A stretch of DNA of 64,000 nucleotides from assembly GCA_051530055.1 (NCBI GenBank), contig CM121343.1, positions 4,278,001 through 4,342,000 of the forward strand, read 5' to 3'. The notes under the pieces were generated by a model. That model saw only the letters and a list, made by a program, of their open reading frames with translations. It was not told where the DNA came from and did no database searches. Both the position numbers and the translations under genes were made by a program. This document shows positions 24,695 through 37,072 of the stretch, piece by piece (positions within the stretch are counted from its first letter, which is position 1; each line of letters starts with the position of its first letter). This stretch comes from Neoechinorhynchus agilis. Its lineage: Eukaryota > Acanthocephala.

Positions 24695-26789
24695 GCTTCT
24701 TCAGTTACTCCTTTGGCAATTAAATATTGTGCCTGTGATGATGATGATGATATACCTATTATGTTCCAAATTTATTTTGCTGTAATGCCAAGTATCGATC
24801 CTGGATTTTTATTTTGTTTTTAATATAATCTATCATTCTTGACTTCTTCAGCCACTTTTTCGACTCGAAGAACAATAATTTCAAAATATTGTGATTGTCT
24901 TTAAATTCAAAATCTCCTCGTTTGGGGAACAATTAACTCCTAGAGTATTTGCTAACCACGCTTATGGCGAAACCGTATTTATGATCACAGGCCGTCGAAA
25001 AGCACTTTTAATGTTAATTACACTCATTTTGACTTTAAAGGACTATAAATAACGTTTTTTATCGTGAGGATTGAGTTTTATGCGGAAACCAAAGAACATT
25101 GAAATATGCGATAGTGTTTAGAATCGAGAACTTTGCGGTGAACTGTCATTGCGTAAATGAAGCTAATTGTAGAAATCCAAAATTCTTGCAGTGTGGTTAA
25201 TCTTACCATTTGCCCGGTACGTCTTCAGGGATTCACCTGATTATCGACAAAACGTAGATATTACTGACGGAATCTCAAAAATGTCTTCAGTGGCGAGCTT
25301 CTCAATCAAACTTGCTTACCGCCGTGCGGTTCAAGAATGAAGTTGACTTAAATCCATCACAGGTTTATTCTTCCTTTAAAGTTAAATTAACATCGTGGGT
25401 GATTTGAATCCGATAGAGCTTGTGCTTCTGATCCTATCGGACTGCCTTTATGTGAAGACAGAGCCTTTTTATTCGGGCGATGTATTTAACCGTCATTGTA
25501 GACTACATTTAGAATTACGTTTTAGCTCGTGGCCTAAAATTGACCTCGCTGTAGTTGAAATCGCGCATTTTCAACCTTGTGTTGTTATTACAAAAGCTAC
25601 ATACACAGTTACCAATTAATAATCACCATTAGTTATTCTTCGAGGGAATCTTGTAAACCCTTTAAGCCTCTTTGCTTGTTCAGAAATTCGAATTTTTATT
25701 TCTCTAACGCTTCTGGAACACTTGTTCTACTAGATAATTTGAATGACATTAGGCGAGATTCTGGGTTTAACGATTCCAGACCCTTAATAATCAATTCAAT
25801 TTTATTTTTGTATATTTGTAAAGCTCATCGTTCTAACTTTGTATTTGGCGTAAAAATTAAAAGGATTTATTGATTCCTTAATTTTTGCCAAATATAAACA
25901 TGAACTATTCAATCTTCAACCACTCTAACTTTGCATCATACAGCGAAATACCCCATGTTCATTACGTAACGATTCCGATTTGCATAGTCCAATGAAAATG
26001 ATTTACTTTCCATTGTGAAGAAACGCGGGTTTCACTTTCGAAGAACTTCTATCTTCAAAAATGATAGAATCACTGTATAAAATACAATTGGAGTTATTTC
26101 AACTGCTGGCCAAAAAGAGATGCGACTGTTCTGGATCAATCAGCTGCCATAGTCGAAAGGACGAATGTTTTGCAGGAGGACTGCTCCTGCCTTCGGAGTA
26201 TCAGTGATTCGTCTCAGTCACTTCGACAATTGTTGTCTGGACGCCAATGAGAACGAAATAATGATTTCGACCCAGGTCCCTGTATTTTGTCTTTTTGCGT
26301 TCCTCGGCGGCGGTTGCTGCTTCCTCTCCGATTTAGTAGTGGCGAATTTTATGTTACTGGCAGCGAAAGTGTCCATGAACGTGAGATTGTGATACTATCC
26401 GCCTTGAAATTGTCTTCAAATCATTTTTATTGTTTGATACTTTGTTTTGCTTTACTGGAAGCGCACCATGATAGTCGTTTTCGGTCTAAAAATGGCTTAT
26501 TCGCAGAAATCCATTTGTAGCAGTATCACCACTAATTCTGAAGAAAATTTTTCCACAAGTATGGATCATTCAACTACTTTATTCACTTAATGCCAAAAAT
26601 TACGGTTTAAGTTCATTTCTGCGTCGGCAGGGGAAAATGATCACCGACTTGTAAATGAAGATGTGTAACAAGAGACAAACCAATTGTTTCAAAATCAATT
26701 ACGTCTTTAAAATAGAATATGGAAGTGGAAACCAAAGTAAAAAATTGGGTTTATTTAGAAAGTAAATTTTTTAAATGCATTGAAAGAAT
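24695..26789. other. Intergenic, no gene recognised
   Basis: Short GAT run at 24738-24753. Open frames at 25395-25873 and 26165-26520 carry no domain and are probably chance. Nothing else supported. Confidence 0.4.
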
Positions 26790-27060
26790 AAACAAACTCC
26801 GCCACGGCTGAAAAAGGAGGAGGGTTGGCGTCAGGAAGGGTATCCGGGTGTAAAATTCTTGCCAAATTTTGTCCCAAATGACAACCAACAACCGAATCAA
26901 CCAAAGGACTCCACGCGAATAAAGTTTCGAAGTGAGAAGCAGATCACATACTGCGCAGCACGGAGACTCGGGAAATCGCCGACGAGGAAGGCCGAAGAAA
27001 TGATGGGTGGATTGCATCAAACAAGATAAATTGGTTGTCGAGGGAACTGCAATCTCTTGA
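26790..27060 (+). mobile_element. LINE 3'-end fragment, RTE-like
   Basis: The sequence GCGTCAGGAAGGGTATCC followed by a CCAAATTTTGTCCC-type stretch resembles the 3' region of RTE-class LINEs. Further on (about 26960-27025) one frame reads RRRGRPKK, an interrupting TGA, then WVDCIKQDK, which resembles the C-terminal tail GRPKKRW...D of LINE polyproteins. Only the tail is present. Class assignment is tentative. Confidence 0.45.
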
Positions 27061-27272
27061 GAGAGAGAAAAAAATGCGCGAGAAGAAGATTGAATGAATA
27101 AACAATCGGAAATCGTTATGTATACTCTAATCGTTCTAAAAAATTAAAACACGGGTTACAAAAATTTGTTAAAAAAATATAAAGTTCACGATTAGATGAT
27201 CACTTTGGAGTTGTGATCGACTATGTTAAGTCGTCTTAGCGATTCATGTGATCCTTTCGTCTTGAATTATAG

Positions 27273-28526
27273 ATGTCGCATCCATATAACTTGAGGAGTC
27301 GGTCGTCCAATAATCAATCTTTGTTGACCCAACGCTCTTTAATATCAGATGAAGAATTGCAGAACAAAATTCATTCTCCTTTAAGTAAAAGAGCAAGAAT
27401 ATCAACTAAGAAAAACTCTCGATCGGACACCGCAAAGTCGACGCCGCAGCGAATTTGTCGCGATGAAAAAACATCAAGACCTAATCAGAGATTGATTCCA
27501 CTTTTTAGAGAGAAAGCATACAAGCAAATCCTAGATTATGTACAAGCAAGAAATAAGGACAACAAACCGGGATGTCTGTACATCCACGGAGTTCCAGGCA
27601 CTGGTAAAACCGCGACAGTTAAGTCATTATTGGACAACCTTAGCTCCCAAGACGAATTTAATTGCATATATATAAATGCTATGCGTTTAGCAAATCCAAT
27701 CAAAGCCTATGGAAAGATAGCTAATGATTTGTTGGGAATACGCAAAGCGGACCGGAACGCTCTTCAATATCTGTACAATTATTTTTCCTCTGCGGAGCAT
27801 CGGAAACCATGTCTTTTAATCTTAGACGAGCTTGACTATCTCTACAATCGAACGCAATCCGTTTTTTACAACTTATTTGATTGGGCTAATTTACCCAATT
27901 GCAAATTTATTCTCATAGCAATCGCTAATACCATGGACATGCCAGATCGGGTAATGAATAATAAGGTTAAAAGTCGAATGGGATTCGAACGCTTATGCTT
28001 TCCACCATATACATCCCAGCAAATCGCTGAGATCATCGAACATAACTTACAGGAAACTAGAATGTTTAACACCGAAACCGTACTATTCGCTTCTAAGAAA
28101 GTAGCCGGGGTTTGTGGTGACTTACGTCGGGCAATGTCTATTTGCAAAATGGCTGTGGAAATCGCCCAGCAATCAAACTGTAAACATGTTAAACTTGAGC
28201 ATATAGCTGAAGCCATCGATGAGATTTTTTCATGCCCATTGATGAAAGGGTTAAATTCTTTGTCAACCAACGACCGTTCCATTCTCAAAATCATATGCAT
28301 GGAAGTGAAAAGGCTCCGTGGTACTGGAAGAGAATTAACAGTTGGCGATATTTTAGATATATCAAATAATGAAAGATTAGCCATGATCGCAATTAGAAGA
28401 CTGGAGTCCACTGGACTTCTTTATGGTGAGCCGGCTGATGGTGGCAAATCGGCAAATAGACTTATGCGCTCCCTTAAAACTAAAATTCCTGTTGAAGATG
28501 TTCTCAAAGCTCTCTCGGTTCAATGA
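27273..28526 (+). CDS. orc1: Origin recognition complex subunit 1 (ORC1), short form
   Basis: AAA+ ATPase subunit of ORC, which marks replication origins and loads MCM with CDC6. Intronless frame of 417 residues with ATG at 27273. Walker A GVPGTGKT lies at about residues 106-113, Walker B LLILDELDYL at about 181-190, sensor 1 IAIANTMDMPDR at about 216-226, and SRMGFER, the family's arginine-containing motif, at about 234-240. NLFDWANLP and GDLRRAMSIC match ORC1 better than CDC6 (compare ORC1 YNLFDWPT, GDARRCLDIC). A winged-helix region fills the C-terminus. The N-terminus is a basic, disordered tail of about 75 residues; the BAH domain found in vertebrate ORC1 is absent. Alternative: CDC6, less likely. 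Confidence 0.88.
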   Translation: MSHPYNLRSRSSNNQSLLTQRSLISDEELQNKIHSPLSKRARISTKKNSRSDTAKSTPQRICRDEKTSRPNQRLIPLFREKAYKQILDYVQARNKDNKPGCLYIHGVPGTGKTATVKSLLDNLSSQDEFNCIYINAMRLANPIKAYGKIANDLLGIRKADRNALQYLYNYFSSAEHRKPCLLILDELDYLYNRTQSVFYNLFDWANLPNCKFILIAIANTMDMPDRVMNNKVKSRMGFERLCFPPYTSQQIAEIIEHNLQETRMFNTETVLFASKKVAGVCGDLRRAMSICKMAVEIAQQSNCKHVKLEHIAEAIDEIFSCPLMKGLNSLSTNDRSILKIICMEVKRLRGTGRELTVGDILDISNNERLAMIAIRRLESTGLLYGEPADGGKSANRLMRSLKTKIPVEDVLKALSVQ

Positions 28527-29159
28527 TGGAATAATCGCAAGGTATTTTTTTGTGAGTAAATTTTTTTATTCTATAATACGAACACATAAACTGTGGGATC
28601 AGTCCTTCAATTTTAAATCTTTCCACGATTATGATGATTTCTAGGTTAAATGATCGAAAGACGTCCTTCAAAATTAGTTCTCAAATGTTGCCCTGTTTTT
28701 CCTTTCATTTTTTAACTAAAACGGTGCCGTCAATCATCTTTTCCTCTCATAGCTGATTGAAGAAGTATAATATGCCATCTATACTTTTCTCCTAAGTTCA
28801 TATCCTTCGCGTGGTGGAAAGGCAACTTCATTAATGGTCAAAATACATAATGCAGAGCATTTTTATTAAAACTTCTCAAAGTCACTATTATAAATTAATA
28901 GCAATATTTTTGACGATTTACCGGTTTTAATTCAAATGTTGCTTTAATATCTATACATAAATTGAATTCTTTGCTTAAACTTTCTGTTTTGCTCGTAAGT
29001 CTTTCCTGCGTATCTATAGACATGCATTTAAGCTTTCCTGATGGCTAAGACTGAGTTCGATATGACATAAAAACCTTATTGATTCGCTCGTGTAATCTCG
29101 AACTTTAATTCAAAATCAATTTGATTTTTTCGTTTTTATTGTTACGTTGAATTCATTTT
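28527..29159. other. ORC1 3' flank, AT-rich, no gene seen
   Basis: Nothing recognised. Presumably the ORC1 3' UTR and spacer before the minisatellite. Confidence 0.4.
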
Positions 29160-31235
29160 AGAATTTATATATTTTTTAAATATTTCATCTGTACGAATGA
29201 AGTTTAAATTTGATATATTTATATATTTTTTAAATATTTCATCTGTACGAATGAAGTTTAAAATTTATATATTTATATATTTTTAAATATTTCATCTGTA
29301 CGAATGAAGTTTAAATTTGATATATTTATATATTTTTTAAATATTTCATCTGCACGAATGAAGTTTAAATTTGATATATTTATATATTTTTTAAATATTT
29401 CATCTGTACGAGTGAAGTTTAAATTTGATATATTTATATATTTTTTAAATATTTCATCTGTACGAATGAAGTTTAAATTTGATATATTTATATGTTTTTT
29501 AAATATTTCATCTGTACGAGTGAAGTTTAAATTTGATATATTTATATATTTTTTAAATATTTCATCTGTACGAATGAAGTTTAAATTTGATATATTTATA
29601 TATTTTTTAAATATTTCATCTGTACGAATGAAGTTTAAATTTTATATATTTATATATTTTTTAAATATTTCATCTGTACGAATGAAGTTTAAATTTGATA
29701 TATTTATATATTTTTTAAATATTTCATCTGTACGAATGAAGTTTAAATTTGATATATTTATATATTTTTTAAATATTTCATCTGTACGAATGAAGTTTAA
29801 ATTTATAATTTATATATTTAATTTAAATTTGATATATTTATATTTAAATATTTCATCTGTACGAATGAAGTTTAAATTTGATATATTTATATATTTTTTA
29901 AATATTTCATCTGTACGAATGAAGAAATTTATATATTTATATATTTTTTAAATATTTCATCTGTACGATGAAGTTTAAATTTATATATTTATATATTTTT
30001 AAATATTTCATCTGTACGAATGAAGTTTAAATTTGATATATTTATATATTTTTTAAATATTTCATCTGACGATGAAGTTTAAATTTGATATATTTATATA
30101 TTTTTTAAATATTTCATCTGTACGAATGAAGTTTAAATTTGATATATTTATATATTTTTTAAATATTTCATCTGTACGAATGAAGTTTAAATTTGATATA
30201 TTTATATATTTTTTAAATATTTCATCTGTACGAATGAAGTTTAAATTTGATATATTTATATATTTTTTAAATATTTCATCTGTACGAATGAAGTTTAAAT
30301 TTGATATATTTATATATTTTTTAAATATTTCATCTGTACGAATGAAGTTTAAATTTGATATATTTATATATTTTTTAAATATTTCATCTGTACGAATGAA
30401 GTTTAAATTTGATATATTTATATATTTTTTAAATATTTCATCTGTACGAATGAAGTTTAAATTTGATATATTTATATATTTTTTAAATATTTCATCTGTA
30501 CGAATGAAGTTTAAATTTGATATATTTATATATTTTTTAAATATTTCATCTGTACGAATGAAGTTTAAATTTGATATATTTATATATTTTTTAAATATTT
30601 CATCTGTACGAATGAAGTTTAAATTTGATATATTTATATATTTTTTAAATATTTCATCTGTACGAATGAAGTTTAAATTTGATATATTTATATATTTTTT
30701 AAATATTTCATCTGTACGAATGAAGTTTAAATTTGATATATTTATATATTTTTTAAATATTTCATCTGTACGATGAAGTTTAAATTTGATATATTTATAT
30801 ATTTTTTAAATATTTCATCTGTACGAATGAAGTTTAAATTTGATATATTTATATATTTTTTAAATATTTCATCTGTACGAATGAAGTTTAAATTTGATAT
30901 ATTTATATATTTTTTAAATATTTCATCTGTACGAATGAAGTTTAAATTTGATATATTTATATGTTTTTTAAATATTTCATCTGTACGAGTGAAGTTTAAA
31001 TTTGATATATTTATATATTTTTTAAATATTTCATCTGTACGAATGAAGTTTAAATTTTATATATTTATATATTTTTTAAATATTTCATCTGTACGAATGA
31101 AGTTTAAATTTGATATATTTATATATTTTTTAAATATTTCATCTGTACGAGTGAAGTTTAAATTTGATATATTTATATATTTTTTAAATATTTCATCTGT
31201 ACGAATGAAGTTTAAATTTAATATATTTATATATT
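29160..31235. repeat. 54 bp AT-rich minisatellite, about 38 units
   Basis: Unit of 54 bp with markers CATCTGTACGAATGAAG and GATATATTTATATATTT. Copies are nearly identical; differences are single bases (GAGTGAAG, TATGTTTTTT) and a few short deletions near 29800-30080 and 30770. Since 54 is divisible by 3, long open frames arise that read MKFKFDIFIYFLNISSVR over and over; I treat these as a by-product of the repeat, not as genes. The array ends at about 31235 with TTTCACCGCAAG. Confidence 0.97.
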
Positions 31236-31611
31236 TCACCGCAAGTGGTGTAATTAAATGAAGCATGCGAAGGCAATCTTTGTGAGAAAATAAAATACTT
31301 GTAGAAATAATCGGATGTCCTTTTGTATAAGATTAACATTTGAACCGAGAAAGGTTGTAAGTTGAAGGGATCGTTGTATAAACATTATCGTGTCTATGAA
31401 CACGAGTAAGACAGTTAAAACAGGTTAGTGATTTGTCCATAAATTCTTTGAATGAAAAAACGGCCTTGACGAGTTTATAATCACGTCAAACGGTATGACA
31501 AAATTCGATTGGTTCGTTTAAAGGTATTTCATAAAATATTTCTAAGAATGTCAGCGGTTGAAAGATGCTTGGGTCTGAGATTTACGAAACTCATAGTTGT
31601 GATATATTTCT

Positions 31612-31866
31612 ATTGATGTGCATTAGCAATTTCGGCGATCGGAGGAACTTTTGTTTTTTACATCAGAGAAGTGATGTTACCACTTAAACTCGGATGAAAC
31701 GTTAAGAGTTCGTACATCTCTCCGGATCCTCAGATAACTCAGGGAGGCGGGACTCATCAGTGAGTTTCCTCCCTTCAGCGGTATTTCGTCCCAAGTGGTA
31801 ACATCACTTCTCTGATGTAAAAACAAAGTTCCTCCGACCGCCGAAATTGCTAATGCACATCAATAG
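31612..31866. mobile_element. Hairpin element carrying a hammerhead-like core
   Basis: Near-perfect inverted arms of about 75 bp, 31612-31687 and 31792-31866 (both contain ATCAGAGAAGTGATG or its complement), enclose about 100 bp. On the minus strand the centre reads GGGACGAAATACC, then CTCACTGATGAGTCCC, then TTATCTGAG, the same core as the tandem array at 54.4-56.1 kb. No protein is encoded. It looks like a small non-autonomous element of that family. Confidence 0.65.
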
Positions 31867-32306
31867 TAATCATCCGGTCGAGAAAATAGCTGACAAAATC
31901 AACAAATAATCACAGATGTGAGTTTTTTAGAGTGCAATTATTTCGAATATAATGAGGCAAGTCAGATATTGGCATTGCACCTCAGGATGTAATTATTTCG
32001 TTAATTAAACTGCTTCAAATTTTCAAAAGTTTAAAAATGATACGAGAACAGTAGCAAAAGCATATTTTTAAAATTTTAAAAATAATGAGGAGGTTTGATT
32101 AAAAATCCCAGGTTTTCGCTTTGGCAAACTAGTAAAGAAGCGATTGTTTTGACGAGTCTTGGTCTAAGATTCTAAAAAGATGATTTTGGAATGTTAAATA
32201 ATATTTCGCCATTCCTTTCATGAATTCGATAGATTAGTTTTACACTTTTTTCTACTGTGTTCGATAAACAACCATTTTATTTATGACTATATACAAACGA
32301 TTCACT

Positions 32307-34600
32307 TTACGAGGTTCGCGAAAAGGTTATATTTCGATTTATTTGGTTCTTCTTAGATTTTGCTAAATGTATTTTTCTTTGGGTTTTCGTCCAATATTTT
32401 CCCAATTTTACATCACTCATATATTCATCCTCGGTAGTTACAGATCTTTCCTCATTGATTTTTCGTTCTCGGGCCTTTAGTGCTTGCAATTTTAAAATGG
32501 ACATTGATGTATGTTTTCGCTTTATCCGCATCCCAACGGCTGCTGTTGCTGCCGCGTTTCCATCAGTTCCATGTGAGCGAGGCGTATTTGATTTTTGATC
32601 GTTCGATGTCCATGAGCTCATATGCGGTATGCGATTGCGATTAAAATCGGTAAATAAATCGACGGTAGAGGAGCTTAAATTGCCTAGTAAGTTATATTGA
32701 CTGCTGGCCAGATAAAAGCAAGTCGCGGTTGAATTTGACCATTCCGTTGCCATGTTATTCTTATTTTCCTTGCGGTATGGTTGTTCATAGAAAATTGATA
32801 GACCATTGCAAGTCTTTGGATTCGACATAAGTTGAGATTTAACAGTTCGATCCGACGAGTTTTGTAAAGACTTTGACGTGCTTGCTCTGTTTGATTCAAT
32901 GGCATCACCTGACAGTGAAAACATTTTGGTCGAAAATAAACATCGACTTATAGCTGCCTAGACCGATAGAAACCAGTTAAATTTTAAGCGAATTCGATAA
33001 ATTAACAAACGTATGGTGTCCTAATAATGCACAAATGGAACTTCATTCCATTTTTGAAAAGTGATATAGCTTGCATCCGACTGTTAAGTACAATACCATT
33101 AACTGTTTTAATCTGATCACCCGGAAATATTCGACCAGAAATATCTGCTGCAGTTTTGGGCTCAACCTAAATTGTATATATTCTAAAATTAAACATTTGG
33201 CTTTTCGCTATGAATTTTCGAAATTTAATTAAACAGTGCCCATCAAACCATATTAGTGAAGGAAATGAATAGATTTGGTTTGTAATCCCTAGAGGAGCAT
33301 ATTTGTACTCATGAACGCCTTTTTGTTTCTTGGTGACAATTGTCCCAAAATTCAAAAAATTGCGAATTAATAGATACAAAATCTAAACGCTTTATATTTA
33401 TCCACAGTGCTACAATTACATCGCATACATTTAACTATATAAATATACCTCTTGAACATAGATTCGTACGATTCCTTTGAGAAAAGCGTAACAAAGCGTC
33501 AGACCAACCATATCCGATGCCTTTCGTTTCCGTAATGTTACATTGATCTAATTCATTGGAGAAGACATTAATGTACAAACCCTTCACATTTATCGAAGAC
33601 CTCAAGGTTAAAATAATCCGTAGATGCATCATCGTCATCTGAGGGGTTTTCTATATTTTCAGAAGCGGATTGTGACTCCTCGTTTTGTGTATTGGGACGA
33701 AAACCTATCGTTAACTTGTCGCTGAGTACAGGCGATCTTAACATTTACAGCTTTTGTGAACAAACTCGACAATGTAACAAAACCTACCCAAAATTTTGGA
33801 TTATATTGTTTTCTCCATTTACCGTTTTGCTTGTCCTTGCAATGTGCACTGAACTTTTGCACTTCCTATCCATTGCCGATATTCCATGGAATGAATCGTC
33901 GGCTTCTAGTACACCGTAAAGCTAATGAGAAGGAGTTTGCTAAGAGATCAAACTACGGATACCCAAAACCTTTCGTGCGGTTTTACTCCTAGCAAGTTTA
34001 TTAGACGTTTGAATGTCCTTGATTTCATTGGTAGTTGATTTAGTAATAGGTTGCAAATCACTATAGGAAATTAAAATCATAAATTCTCTCTACATGACTA
34101 ACTTTTTGAGCAAACGAGAAGATTTTGTGATATGCGAAGGAAAACGGCGATTGAGTTGTCTTATGTTGCTACCCACGATGGGTCTTTGAATAATATTCTA
34201 AAAGATAAGGGAACAATCGTCTACTATAAGTTACCTTCCCAATACGGTAAAAATCATTTTCGAAATATACCTTACAATTTCGTCTTTTTCGGACTCCATA
34301 TCCTTTTTTCGTGCCTACAGAAAGACAGCAACAGTTGAAGCGCATCAAATGCTTCGCAGCAGCCTTTGGTACATGATTAATGGGTAGTTTGATGGCGTGC
34401 TGATGTTTGTAAGACGATTGCAGTGTCTCATGAGTCATCGCCGGATTCGATAAATCTGTAATTTTGTAGTCCTGAAAAATGATCTGCTGAGTATGTCTTC
34501 TTTTCGACAGAGACAAAGGGCATGCATATGAGATTCTATGGCTGGCATATTAGACCTAAACTGTGGCATCGAAGATAAATACTTCGACGGGTGCCATAAA
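32307..34600 (-). CDS. PDZ-RING finger protein, PDZRN3/4-like (3' part resolved)
   Basis: PDZRN proteins are RING E3 ligases with two PDZ domains. Resolved exons: 33449-33547 (33 codons, INVTLRKRKASDMVGLTLCY...), 33011-33166 (EPKTAADISGR, GDQIKTVNGIVLNSR), and about 32307-32895 (C-terminus). The first two join in frame into one PDZ domain with the GLTL carboxylate loop, close to PDZRN PDZ2. The last exon ends with MSDVKLGKYWTKTQRKIHL, matching the conserved PDZRN C-terminal motif. An acidic linker exon (ENIENPSDDDDASTDYFNLE, about 33605-33700) lies just upstream, separated by a 55 bp intron. Further 5' exons (RING, TRAF-type finger, PDZ1) probably lie in 33700-34600 or beyond but were not assigned; the 5' limit is a guess. 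Confidence 0.68.
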
Positions 34601-36499
34601 AAAGGCATAATATCATTAGTAGATGTTCGATGATATACTGGCATACGGTTTTCGTTGCCCCCAATTCCCCCTAAGTGATTGTATCTTCATGCGAACTGTT
34701 ATTGTTTGGTTAATTGAACGAATGATTGACGCTTCTAAGATTTACATTGGAAGCGACGAGTATTTTGACGGCGGCGGCGGCGGTGGTGGTGGTGTTCGCT
34801 TATCGATTCGTACAAATTGGACCTTTTTAGAGTCAAAGAATCGTTTGTTTTGCAACCACTATTTCAGCATGGAGCAAGTACATTGTAAAACTTTTTCGAT
34901 CAAGACAACGAATGGAAGGTGGCTTTTGTGTATGTGCAAGATAATAGACACTTGAAGTAGTAAGGATAAGAGTCTATGGTTCCTATTCAACTTGTATGAC
35001 GCCCAGCCCAATCAGTCTCCCAAACGGCAGCAAAAGTGTGCCGTAGTCGTGATCTGCATTGGTTGAAGAAAAGTGCTTGTGTGTGCGACATGGTGCTGCT
35101 ACAAGTACCGATGAATGGTCCACAGAGACTAAGCAATGGGTTTGAGAAAGCATATGGGTGCAGAAAGGAATATGATATCGAAAATCGACCGCAAGGACTT
35201 AAGTTTACGCAAAAATAACCAATTAGCGCTCTGACACACTGAAACCGTCTGGATATGCAGCTTAATCAGAATTCTTCGACACCCACTTCTTGTACGCCTG
35301 AACAGTGCCGCATCCATTAAATTCTTAGCATGACTTCACGCATTTCGTTCTCCAACATTTCTTAGGAAGGTGGAAAATAGTTTATTGAAAGTAGTTCGAG
35401 ATAGATCTTCTCTTAATTATGAAACCATTTAAAACATCTTTTTATCTTTCAATCACAATTTACGTGTTCTGTGTCGCAACTATTTAACAATTCCAACCCC
35501 GCCAGTTTTTGCAATAATGACCAGATTTATTGAGTAATCATTGAGAATTGGTTTATTCGAGCATGACACTTTTATAAACATACGAGCGTTTGCCAAACTC
35601 TTTTGATCTCGCTAGCACTCATGATTATGAACAACCTTGAGGGTATAAAGCATGCATAAATGATTACAACGACGTTACAGTGTCGCTCCGAGCAATGAAA
35701 CCGACCTCGGAGAAATGCTTTGCTACTTTAAAATTTTCACTTTATTGCTTGTACCGAATGCCGCTTGTAAGCCTCTTTGCTACTTACCAAAGCGAACAAT
35801 TTCATTTAATCGATTTGAAAGGAAAAAATTGTTTGCGGTGATTCAACGTTATTTATGGACAACGTAAAATCCTTTTAGTTTATGAGCCATCCGTGCTCCT
35901 TATAAAATGTGCGGCTCTAAGCTGACAGTGAGAGAGCCGCTTGATATTTAGGTTTCTACTTACTCCTTATAAAGTAACCATCGCACCTCAACGAACTTCA
36001 AATCCATAACGAGTCATACTATTATTAGTAATTTCAAAATAGATTAACTTTTAACATTACGATATCTTAATTTATTCAAACTTGTCTTAGAGTTCCGAAA
36101 ATGTTTTACGACTTATAATCACGAGAAGAGGACAAGTATTATCGCACAAAAGCAACCATTTAGCGCTAACTCTATCATGTGCATTTCGACGATCTCAAAT
36201 CACAACTGCAGACCACCAATCATAAAAAGGTATTTCATAACCAATATTTAACAGAAAAATAGAGCTTAGACAAATCTTTAATGTTTTATGGCATAGCTTG
36301 GGGCCTGCTACCGGTTTAATAGTCTTAGAATTGCACAAGAATTAAGTACGATCGCTGGTTTAAAAAGTGCATTGTTGGACGCAACGTGATTGGACTAAGT
36401 AAAATGTCAACATTAGATTCCTTACTTTTGGTAATAAAAGCCAAAGATTATCTTCTTTGGTCACGTAATCAGAAAATCACTCATAATTGGTTCAGTTTA
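34601..36499. other. Intergenic, no gene recognised
   Basis: A short GGC/GGT run at 34770-34793 makes a polyglycine frame with no other support. A small hairpin (GCGGCTCT...AGAGCCGC) sits at 35911-35941. May include 5' exons of the PDZRN-like gene. Confidence 0.35.
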
Positions 36500-37072
36500 A
36501 GCGAATTGGATTTCAAGATCGACCTTTGAACGAATGGGATTTCATGATCGACTTTTGAACGAATGAGATTTCATAATTGACTTTTGAACGAATGGGATTT
36601 CATGATAAATTATTAGGCGATTGAGATTTGGTGATTGACTTTGAATGGAAGGAATTTCAAGATCGACTTTTGAGTGAATGAGATTTCATGATCGACTTTT
36701 GAACGAAAGGAATTTCAAGATCAATTTTTGAACGAATGGGATTTCATGATCGACTTTTGAACGAATGGGATTTCATGATTGAATTTTGAACGAATGGAAT
36801 TTTATGATCAGCTTTTGAACGAATGGAATTTCATGATCGACTTTTGAACGAATGGGATTTTATGATCGGCTTTTGAACGAATAGGATTTCAAGATCGACT
36901 TTTTAGTGAAAGAGATTTCATGATTGACTTTTGAGCGAATGGAATTTCAAGATAACTATTGAACGAATGGGATTTTATGATTGACTTTTGAGCGAATGGA
37001 ATTTTATGATTGACTTTTGAGCGAATGGGATTTCAATATCGGCTTTTGAACGAATTCGATTTCATGATTTTT
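36500..37072. repeat. 29 bp minisatellite, left block
   Basis: About 20 diverged copies of a 29 bp unit built from CTTTTGAACGAATGGGATTT plus TCATGATCGA. Variants include GAGCGAATGG and TCAAGATCGA. The block stops at the 3' end of the inserted LINE and resumes beyond it at 39098. Confidence 0.92.

Noticed and set aside
29160-31235. CRISPR-like array
   Set aside because: Units are contiguous identical repeats with no variable spacers, in a eukaryotic context.
29304-31261. Long open frames reading an 18-residue repeat
   Set aside because: They follow from a 54 bp repeat period divisible by three in AT-rich DNA, have no start context, splice signals or plausible fold, and break wherever a unit has an indel.
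34623-34955. Frame with a polyglycine run
   Set aside because: Produced by a GGC/GGT microsatellite; flanks do not look coding.
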